A DNA stretch of 64,000 nt from Metallyticus violacea (lineage: Eukaryota; Arthropoda; Insecta; Mantodea; Metallyticidae), in contig CM060846.1 in assembly GCA_030762175.1 (NCBI GenBank), positions 186,240,041-186,304,040 of the forward strand, written 5' to 3'. Numbering within the stretch: position 1 is the first letter of the stretch; every line of letters starts with the position of its first letter. Shown one piece after another: positions 11,801 through 20,843 of the stretch. Under the pieces are notes generated by a model, which did not search any database, had not been told where the DNA came from, and worked only from the letters and a program-made list of their open reading frames with translations. The position numbers were made by a program, and so were the translations under genes.

Positions 11801-12011
11801 AGGGCATTAAATCATCTGACCAGCTAATTATCCATAAGTTACTTCATTGTATTAGTTCAGCCACAAAGTCAGTCTTAAAATTGTTTTTTAAGTAATTTGT
11901 TAATCATCAGTCTTGAGCATTTTGTATCATATTTCTACACCTCTATTTTCTACATGATCGCAAGCATCCAACTATACATATAACATCACTTTATTTAACT
12001 CTTTATAAATG

Positions 12012-12240
12012 CGCTAGTACTGGTGATACATGAAATGAAATGCTAAATTGGAAAAATATTTTTGTAAATAAGGAAACACCCTAGGCCCATGTTAAGGGTA
12101 CATCCCCGGCACTTGCAATGCATGAGGACTGAGGAAAACCTAGGGAAAATATCAGTAATGGAAGACATCCTTTAGAAATTGGAACATCAGACCTACTGCT
12201 CAGAAGTTCATGTTTAACAGCCTCAGGTACTCAGAACCGT
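12012..12240 (-). repeat. tRNA-derived SINE, minus orientation (beta copy)
   Basis: Matches the reverse complement of the clearer SINE at 49625-49916. Shared phrases include 'gatacatgaaatgaaatg', 'taggcc.atgttaa', 'catgaggactgaggaaa.cc' and 'gttcatg..taaca'. A copy in the same place relative to neighbouring unique sequence occurs at 53770-54050, so the insertion predates the beta/gamma duplication. Confidence 0.7.
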
Positions 12241-12256
12241 AAATAGTATAACTCTT

Positions 12257-13092
12257 AAACTTATGTAATCAGAATACAAGAGAGAATATCAACAGATAAT
12301 AAAGACACCTACAACCAATGGTTTCAACAAGAACACAGTAACAAAAATTATCAATAAATTCAAAAGACAAAAAAGAATAAGGGAAGTTTCCACATTGAAG
12401 AACATCAAAGAGGAATACAAATTTAAAAGTTTTACATACCATCCGATTTACCACAACAAATTCAAGAAGATTTTCAAAGAACATGGGATAATCTTAGCCC
12501 CGAAGAACAAATATAGTATTAGGAACTTAGTAGGATGCACATTAAAGGAATCCATACCAACAGAACAGAAATCAGGAATTTACAAAATACAGTGTGGTGA
12601 TTGTGAACAAAAGTACATAGGAAAAACAAAGAGAAATTTGAAAATTTGAAAGAAAGAACACTTAAGAAATATTCGGTACAAATAAGTTGATAAATCAGCA
12701 GTTGCAGCTCACTTTTGGAACAGGAATCATGAAATAAAACCAGAGATTAAATTGGTAAAAAATCTTCACAACCCAATAGAGTTATCCACTTGGGAAAGAA
12801 TTTTCATATTAAAGAACAAAGAAAACTTAATGAATTTTGAATTTCCTCCATTTGACGAACTCAGCTAGTTCATCCTTCAATCACCAGATGACACCACAAG
12901 AACATCCAGATATCCAGCCACCAGTTCGAGAAACAACAGTACGGCCAAAAACTGAAGATGGAAGAGACCTTCTTCCGAAACTAGTCTTAGTTTATAAAAA
13001 TAAGTGGAGTTTTAGCGTAAGCAAATTGATTATATAAGTGTAGGATTTATCCACTCCATTGTCAACAGCTTCTTCGTAAGTACAATATAATT
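12257..13092 (+). mobile_element. 5'-truncated Penelope-like element with 13-base target duplication
   Basis: The insertion is flanked by direct repeats tagtataactctt at 12244-12256 and 13093-13105. The homologous site upstream of the gamma gene (about 54050) is uninterrupted. Inside, FTYHPIYHNKFKKIFKEHGI leads to the GIY-YIG endonuclease motif SGIYKIQCGDCEQKYIGKTK (12571-12630). After a stop, DKSAVAAHFW.RNHEI and ELSTWERIFILKNKENLMNF follow. The 3' end contains 'ccgaaactagtc' and 'aagtggag', typical of this family in the window. The reverse-transcriptase part is missing, so it cannot move itself. Confidence 0.85.
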
Positions 13093-13104
13093 TAGTATAA
13101 CTCT

Positions 13105-14425
13105 TGTTAGCCAGTCTCCTAATATTGGAAGATATTTATAATATAAGCAGTGAAGGGCATTTGATTTGGAGCCTATCTCTAAAATTTTTCATTAAATTCT
13201 TTAACTTCTTCATTAGCAAGTAAGTTTCCCAATGGAAGTGAAACAAATGTAATGCAGTTCTTTGACAGCTAACAAATTTGGAAGGCATCATTTCGGAAGT
13301 TCTTTATTAAATTTGCTTTGCAAAATAGTTCCCCCGTATATCTTCCTCATATTTAATGACAATGTACTTGCAAATCAATACTGCAGAGACACCGTCAATA
13401 AATCCAAGTGTTTGAATTATCATTTGTCATTCCTAACATGTTTTGTTTTACACTGTATCAAATTTATTTGCTACCTTTTGTATGGTCCTTCATAGACATT
13501 ACATATCATGTAAAAACATATTCCTTACCATAAGAACAACTCTGCTATGTTAGTATGTTCTGTGCATTCATATAGTCTGAACACACATGATGCATGAACA
13601 CTATGCTCTTAAACAATCCTAAGATTACAGATAATGTCAATGTCAGGGGTAGTAGGTGAAAATGCTTAATGGCAATACAGGGAAATTCGGTGGCATTGAT
13701 CCTGCCAGCAAATATATTTTGTACAGCCTTAAACTATAATAGCCTTTTATAATCTGAAAATGTATTTCCAGAAATACTTGAGAAGCAATGGAGATGAAAC
13801 AAAAGAACTGATTCTACTCACAATTAAGAAAAATGTCTTCCTCTTTCAATCCTCCTATCCTTTAAAATCACTAATAAAATGGAGTATATGTCCTGGAATC
13901 TTGCTAATGTGATTCACTTTTAATTTTAAATTTTAATGCTAATTGGTTTATTGTTTTGTTAAGAGATGATAATTGTTGGTTAACATTAGGAGTTGTTTAT
14001 TGGGAAGCTAGGGCAAGATTATAAATATAACTGACCAACAGACCCACCAATAAACTGACCAACCAACCAACCAGTTGGTAAAATAACATACAAGTAGGAG
14101 TAAATATGCTAAAGTGGTTTGGAATAATTTTTATTTAAGTGGATTATAATTAATTATTACATTGTATTTATAAAACTGTAGATATTGAAGTGGTATCACA
14201 TCCTATTCGAATTTATTACAAATATTCACTCTAGCTTCATATTAGCAAACTATGAGTAAGTGGAATTGTTATAAATATATTTAATAAATTCTGATATGAT
14301 ATGTTTTGTTTGTTGTTTGTCATAATTGTTCCTGGCATATAACATACTGTAGATAGTTTTATGAATACTCAATTATTTTAGGAAGTTATGTGTACAGCTA
14401 TGAACTTAAAAATAGAATTGCATTT
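13105..14425 (+). repeat. Beta copy of the gene's 5' region, start exon deleted
   Basis: 13105-13500 is homologous to 54065-54400, which lies upstream of the gamma start exon ('ttggaagatatttataat', 'actagcaagtaa', 'ttgcaaaatagtt', 'gtcaataaatccaag'). From 13503 the match jumps to intron 1 at 490 (equivalent to 55431). About 1 kb containing the start exon has therefore been lost. The match to intron 1 continues to about 14425, resumes at 15975-16100 after a LINE-containing insertion, and runs into exon 2b. Divergence is clearly greater than between alpha and gamma. Confidence 0.8.
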
Positions 14426-14628
14426 CTTTTATCTTAGGTTGAAATTCTCACTCCCTTCTCTTTTGGTTTTTCCAATTTCCAAGATAATAACATTTTTTTC
14501 TTTTCCATTATATGAACAAATTCAACAGATGAACGTTAGTTGTCTGTCATCACATAATAATGATGGGTTGAAAATTTTAGGTTTTTATTCACCAATTATG
14601 TACAGTATCTCCATTTGGCTTCGTCAGC

Positions 14629-14686
<58 letters not shown>

Positions 14687-15975
14687 CACAACTTTTATTG
14701 TTTACCCATAAAAACATTACATGTTGTCTGATTCGTCATGAAAAAATACATACATTTTGTATACACAATTATTAAGATTATAGCCCATACATACATGCTT
14801 GTATCAATAAGTTCTTGAACACATATTCAAATTTTTCCCTTTTTATTGCTTTTATGGAATTAGGTAACCTATTGTATATTATTTTATTCGTTAGAAAGGG
14901 GTCTTTGTCAATTGTCTTTTATTTACAATTACTCAAAGAAAGTTCTTTTGTATTATTGTATGATACTTATGATAGTTGTTATCTAGTTTGTCTAATGCAT
15001 CCTTACTTACTACAAACATCATTACTTTATACACATAGAGGGATATGACAGTAAATATTTTCTTCTCTACAAAGATGCGTCTTCATCACTCGCTCCTAAT
15101 TACATATACATTTCTTTTGCAAAGCAAATAATATGTTATATTTGTTAAACAAATACTATCCCATACCTCAATGGCATTATCTTGATGTGGATGTATAATT
15201 CCATATTGCTAAATTTCTTGAAAGGTAGAGATTTTTACTTATCTTTTTACATATATATTCAAATTGATATCTGAAAGTTAAATTTCCATCAATATTAATA
15301 AATTGAAATTTTATTTTGTTTAATTGCTGAACTCCATTAAGATTAATTGTTGTATTAAAAACATTTTTATTACTATACCTATTATTGCAGCATTGGTTAG
15401 TAATTGCTTTTGTTTTTTGAAGATTTACTTTTAGTTTATTATTTGTAAGATAATTAATTATTACTTGGGTTTCTGTAGTTATTCAATTTTCCGAATAATT
15501 TAGTTCTTTATTCCCACATACTATTCAGGTGTCATCTGCATATGAAATTGTTTTAGCATGTGTAAATTTTGGAAGATCACACTTCTATAATTTTATTATA
15601 TACATACATATGTAACTCTATAATTTAAGTTTCCAATAAATTCCTCAAAGAATACAAATTATGTTTTAACAATTGTTTTTAAAACATTTATTAAATTTTA
15701 TGCTTGCAGTGCTTTTAAATAATTTTGCATTTTATTATACAGGATTTTACCTCTATGTGATACATAAATGATGATCTTTGAAATTCTGTATTATTTTAAG
15801 TATATTAGCCCAGATGATCTGGTATGACACATATGATAATCTTCATTATTTCTAAAAAATTGTTTATTATTATTATTATTTTTATTATAATTACTATTAT
15901 ATACAAAAGACATAGTTTCCAATTTATATAAGGAGGGTAATGATAGAAAATTTAATTCCTTAAAAATTTGTTTCC
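14425..15975 (-). pseudogene. CR1/Jockey-type LINE fragment inserted in the beta copy
   Basis: On the minus strand the reverse-transcriptase box ISYADDT is at about 15530-15565. It is followed by NNKLKVNLQKTKAI and, near the 3' end, by KDPFLTNKIIYNRLPNSIKA, the usual C-terminal style of CR1/Jockey LINEs. The element ends in a (TTA)n tail, seen as (AAT)n on the + strand at 14628-14683. Stops and frameshifts are frequent. The insertion splits a stretch that is continuous in alpha (about 1950-1985). About 200 bases left of the tail and some on the right are unassigned. Confidence 0.75.
14628..14684. repeat. (AAT)n microsatellite, LINE tail
   Basis: Uninterrupted AAT run at the 3' end of the minus-strand LINE, read there as (TTA)n. 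It is the likely reason for the poly-isoleucine open frame on the + strand. Confidence 0.95.
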
Positions 15976-16203
15976 TGGAAGCATGAGATGATAATGTCTG
16001 ATACTGGTGGTTAGTTTGATACATGATTTGATGGAAATTAAAAACTTTCGTCTACCATGTCAAAGGCAATTTCATCACAATTCTTACCTAATCCTTATCT
16101 GCTTAAAAAATGTGATTTGGTATCAACCAAATTCCAAATTAGTTTGCCTCATGTTTGGTCAACTGCAAACTAAATTTTAAAACATTGTTTTTATTTCTTT
16201 CAG

Positions 16204-16317
16204 AACAATTTGTCAACATCAGAAATTGCAGGGGATTATAAGCTGACAACTTCGCCAGTGGTAATTTTGAATAGGATACCTGAAAATCATTTTGAAGAAC
16301 ATAAAAATAAGAGAGCG
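16204..16317 (+). CDS. Exon 2b (38 codons, phase 0-0) of repeat-protein gene
   Basis: The acceptor is tttttatttctttcag and the donor is GCG|gttagt, a non-A +3 but acceptable donor. The 114 bases encode NNLSTSEIAGDYKL...ENHFEEHKNKRA. Relative to exon 2a it carries K1N, T6S, I16T, Q34K, K35N and E38A. It is a base-for-base match to exon 2c at 18440 by eye, although the surrounding introns already differ at scattered sites. It sits in the beta copy, whose own start exon is deleted. It could therefore be used only by splicing from the alpha start exon, or not at all. Confidence 0.6.
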
Positions 16318-17999
16318 GTTAGTGCAAATTTTGATTTTGCCTCGTCTACTTTTTTAATTTTTCTCCCTATCAATGACATGAATGCATCAATGCAATGAAG
16401 AATGATGTGTAGTCCATTAAGTCAAGTTTTATAACTTACTTAGTCCTTGGTTAAGACAGTTAAACTGATAAGCATAGACATTAGTGTTTAAATTTTTGGT
16501 AATTGACATAAAATCTATAGTACGTAAATGTTGCTTATGTTCAAATTTACATTGGAAAGACTGTTTTTGAGACCATTTTAGCCAATTAAATTAATATAAA
16601 AGTAATTTACACATTCCATTTTCTTGGTTATTACCTTTATTTTACCTCTATATAATCTAGTGTTTCTATATGGTATTGATGCATTTGTGCATTTTCCCAA
16701 TGGTACATGTCATTATTTTGTGCACAAGTTAGTGAAAAATAATGATACTGAAGATTTATTTATGGTCTGTTCCAACACTTGCTTTCTTTTCTTGATGCTG
16801 AGACAAATTTATACACTCTTGAAATTAAGAATACGTCATACTTTGTACCAGGGTAAGAAAATTATTGTATTGCTTGGTCTAAAATACTATGATTCAAGGT
16901 AATATTAAAATAAAATTTTAAGTTGCATTCAAATAAGCAAAGAACATATAAAATTCTTAACATTTGTTTCCTCCAAATATGTGAGCTTTATCATATGTTA
17001 TTTCTATTATGATTGTTACTTATCATTTTATAATTTTTAAAAAATATGCACACTATCCAAAATATTTAGAAAACATTCCCTTTGTTAGAATAAACCATCT
17101 AACCAAAATACTTAAAGAAAGAAACATAAGAGCTATGAAGGAGAACGATCTAAATCAATCATGCTCACAATGCAAGCGAGGTATAATGTTGGACATTATT
17201 GTGTATAGTTTTGAGTCCTTTCATCAAATGTAACGGAATATTCATACCAGAGATGAGATGATTTGATACTTATTTAGTTGCCCACTACATAAAATATTTG
17301 TATGCCATAATTTCTTTTAATCTTTATTGTCCTTTTAATAAATAGTAATATCAACTAAGAAAAACCCTTAATTGCTCAGGAATACCATGTGAATATTTCA
17401 TTGTTAAGACAGTAAATAAAACTATTATTATTTCAAAATTAATGTTTTATCATTGTAAAAATTTGTAAATTTCCCTGAAAACAAGCAATTATAGGGCTAA
17501 TATTTATTTTGTCTTTGTTTTTTACTTTTAAATGTAAAAGATACTTAATTTTCAATTTTAGTATTTTAACATTTGCCTTTGTACCTTTTCCAGTAAACAT
17601 TATGCAATAACCTCTAAAAATGAAAATACACAATAGTTACTAAGTATGAAAATAACATTGTAATAAAAAGATTTGGCTTCAAAACTTAAGCCTTATAGGA
17701 AAAAGAAAATCTGGGCAGAAAACTTTAAGGAAGTTTGTGTCCAGGTCTGACAATCCAGATACTCATCAAGGACTAATTTGGGGGCACAAAATTTTTCAAT
17801 GTCGTCACATTTAAGAAATTCTCTTTACCTTGATATTTGAAAATACAAAGAATGGTACTCCACCTTGTAGAACAATAAATTGTTTTGCTATTGTAGGTGG
17901 GAAAAGCTGCTGACAAAGTGCAACCGGATGAATGATGCAACTCATTCTATTTGCATAAGAAGAACAAAGAAAAAATTTATTGATATCATTGTAGGATTC

Positions 18000-18144
18000 A
18001 GTTCAACTAAACACTCTTGAAGCTTCACTTATTTTTCCTAAAAGTATCAAACCGGTTTCCAGAACATTTAGTTCCCATCTTCAGCCAGGCTAAAGTTCAA
18101 CTGTCTGATCATTCATTGAGCTGTGGGAATGTATATTCTGCTCT
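18000..18144 (-). repeat. PLE-type 3' terminus (first tandem copy)
   Basis: The reverse complement reads '...gcctggctgaagatgggaac' then 'taaatgttctggaaaccggt', the 'antiparallel A/T-GATGGGA...GAAACCGGT' style seen at Penelope-like 3' ends (compare 45500-45530). The second copy is at 20236-20379, where related sequence continues to about 20440. Similar sequence recurs at 30585-30665. Confidence 0.5.
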
Positions 18145-18385
18145 ATAATATATGTATCGTATGAAAATTTGGTGGTCTATGGGGAAAAATACCTTCACCA
18201 GAACCCTTGGACATCTTTAGTATTTTACATTTTTTTAAGTTATTTTATTGTTACATTTATAATGAATGATTATGGTTTTATTAAGACAAACATATGCTTT
18301 TATAATGAAGATGTTCTTACAAAATACATGATCAATAAAATAAGAGATCAGCCTGTCATAGTTAAAAGCAAAAATATATAATCAT

Positions 18386-20379
18386 CATGTTTAGTCAACT
18401 GCAAACTAAATTTTAAAACATTGTTTTTATTTCTTTCAGAACAATTTGTCAACATCAGAAATTGCAGGGGATTATAAGCTGACAACTTCGCCAGTGGTAA
18501 TTTTGAATAGGATACCTGAAAATCATTTTGAAGAACATAAAAATAAGAGAGCGGTTAGTGCAAATTTTGATTTTGCCTCGTCTACTTTTTTAATTTTTCT
18601 CCCTATCAATGACATGAATGCATCAATGCAATGAAGAATGATGTGTAGTCCATTAAGTCAAGTTTTATAACTTACTTAGTCCTTGGTTAAGACAGTTAAA
18701 CTGATAAGCATAGACATTAGTGTTTAAATTTTTGGTAATTGCATAAAATCTATAGTACGTAAATGTTGCTTATGTTCAAATTTACATTGGAAAGACTGTT
18801 TTTGAGACCATTTTAGCCAATTAAATTAATATAAAAGTAATTTACACATTCCATTTTCTTGGTTATTACCTTTATTTTACCTCTATATAATCTAGTGTTT
18901 CTATATGGTATTGATGCATTTGTGCATTTTCCCAATGCTACATGTCATTATTTTGTGCACAAGTTAGTGAAAAATAATGATACTGAAGATTTATTTATCG
19001 TCTGTTTCAACACTTGCTTTCTTTTCTTGATGCTGAGACAAATTTATACACTCTTGAAATTAAGAATACGTCATACTTTGTACCAGGGTAAGAAAATTAT
19101 TGTATTGCTTGGTCTAAAATACTATGATTCAAGGTAATATTAAAATAAAATTTTAAGTTTCATTCAAATAAGCAAAGAACATATAAAATGCTTAACATTT
19201 GTTTCCTCGAAATATGTGAGCTTTATCATATGTTCTTTCTATTATGATTGTTACTTATCATTTTATAATTTTTAAAAAATATGCACACTATCCAAAATAT
19301 TTAGAAAACATTCCCTTTGTTAGAATAAACCATCTAACCAAAATACTTAATGAAAGAAACATAAGAGCTATGAAGGAGAACGATCTAAATCAATCATGCT
19401 CACAATGCAAGCAAGGTATAATGTTGGACATTATTGTGTATAGTTTTGAGTCCTTTCATCAAATGTAACGAAATATTCATACCAGAGATGAGATGATTTG
19501 ATACTTATTTAGTTGGCCACTACATAAAATATTTGTATGCCATAATTTCTTTAAATCTTTATTGTCCTTTTAATAAATAGTAATATGAACTAAGAAAAAC
19601 CCTTAATTGCTCAGGAATACCATGTGAATATTTCATTTTTAAGACAGTAAATAAAACTATTATTATTTCAAAATCAATGTTTTATCATTGTAAAAATTTG
19701 TAAGTTTCCCTGAAAACAAGCAATTATAGGGCTAATACTTATTTTGTCTTTGTTTTTTACTTTTAAATGTAAAAGATACTTAATTTTCAATTTTAGTATT
19801 TTAACATTTGCCTTTGTACCTTTTCCAGTAAACATTATGCAATAACCTCTAAAAATGAAAATACACAATAGGTAATAATTATGAAAATAACATTGTAATA
19901 AAAAGATTTGGCTTCAAAACTTAAGCCTTATAGGAAAAATAAAATCTGGGCAGAAATCTTTAAGGAAGTTTGTGTCCGGATCTGACAATCCAGATACTCA
20001 TCAAGGACTAATTTGGGGGCTCAAAATTTTTCAATGACTTCACATTTAAGAAATTCTCTTTACCTTGATATTTGAAAATACAAAGAATGGTACTCCACCT
20101 TGTAGAACAATAAATTGTATTGTTATTGTAGGTGGGAAAAGCTGCTGACAAAGTGCAACCGGATGAATGACGCAACTCATTCTATTTGCATAAGAAGAAC
20201 AAAGAAAAAATTTATTGATATCATTGTAGGATTCAGTTCAACTAAACACTCTTGAAGCTTCACTTATTTTTCCTAAAAGTATCCAACCGGTTTCCAGAAC
20301 ATTTAGTTCCCATCTTCAGCCAGGCTAAAGTTCAACTGTCTGATCATTCATTGAGCTGTGGGAATGTATATTCTGCTCT
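18386..20379 (+). repeat. 2.0 kb tandem duplication, second copy (contains exon 2c)
   Basis: Partner of 16150-18144. Differences are isolated substitutions and a few single-base indels, so this is one of the youngest events in the window. The right edge, 'gtatattctgctct', runs on into 'ggtagcagagtgataatc', whereas the first copy switches to unrelated sequence at the same point. Confidence 0.95.
18440..18553 (+). CDS. Exon 2c (38 codons, phase 0-0) of repeat-protein gene
   Basis: Identical in sequence to exon 2b, with the same acceptor (tttctttcag) and donor (GCG|gttagt). It lies 2.3 kb upstream of the large repeat exon and is in phase with it, giving ...HKNKRA joined to QKRLHEQEEK. Using 2a, 2b and 2c in series would place three 38-residue segments in tandem; using one of them gives the short form. 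The sequence cannot show which is used. Confidence 0.6.
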
Positions 20380-20843
20380 GGTAGCAGAGTGATAATCTTG
20401 TATTTTATGTTTTCATCCCCAGCAATGTCCTAGTAAAGAAAAGAAGTAAAGAGAAAGAAGTAAAAAGAAAAAAATGTTTGAAACATATGTAAGATTAAAA
20501 AGACATTAAAATAACCAAAAGAAAAATTGCTGTAGTAATGAGTTTTTAGTAAAATTCATTATTAAAAGATAATTAAAAAGACATAGAAAAAGAAAGCAAT
20601 GCCTAAGTATTTTCAAATTCCAAAGGCAGTAAACTTTATTACAATTTACCTTCACCCTAAGGCCACCAGAATAAAAAATTTTGGAAACCTACACAACATT
20701 AACGACCAATCCAAACGTTTAATAAAAGCTGATGAAGTAGACAAAGTCCACAAAATATTTCCATATTATATCTTAAGGAAGCAAATGAATAATAGAGTTA
20801 TTAAATATAATTTGTTTATAAATATTATTCATTTTTGTTCCAG
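20380..20843 (+). other. Last intron before the repeat exon
   Basis: A/G-rich sequence ending in the acceptor atttttgttccag at 20831-20843. An open frame (20599-20898) runs across the acceptor in another frame and is not supported. Its IPKAV phrase faintly resembles the repeat phrase VPKAI, so it could be an eroded outer repeat, but I could not confirm that. Confidence 0.4.

Larger units (their letters stand above)
16150..18144 (+). repeat. 2.0 kb tandem duplication, first copy (contains exon 2b)
   Basis: Nearly identical to 18386-20379 with a constant offset of 2236 apart from small indels. It begins near 'catgtttggtcaactgcaaa' and ends at 'gtatattctgctct'. It holds exon 2b, its downstream intron and, at the right end, an apparent PLE 3' terminus on the minus strand. 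A 241-base spacer (18145-18385) of unknown origin separates the copies. Confidence 0.95.

Noticed and set aside
14388..14711. 107-codon frame ending in a poly-isoleucine run
   Set aside because: The run is the translated (AAT)n tail of a minus-strand LINE.
16624..16902. 92-codon frame, conserved at 18859-19137
   Set aside because: Conserved only because both lie in the recent 2.0 kb tandem duplication. Differences include amino-acid changes and there are no splice or family signals.
17009..17233. 74-codon frame with several Cys, also at 19244-19468
   Set aside because: Same reason as the 16624 frame; no homologous copy outside the tandem pair.
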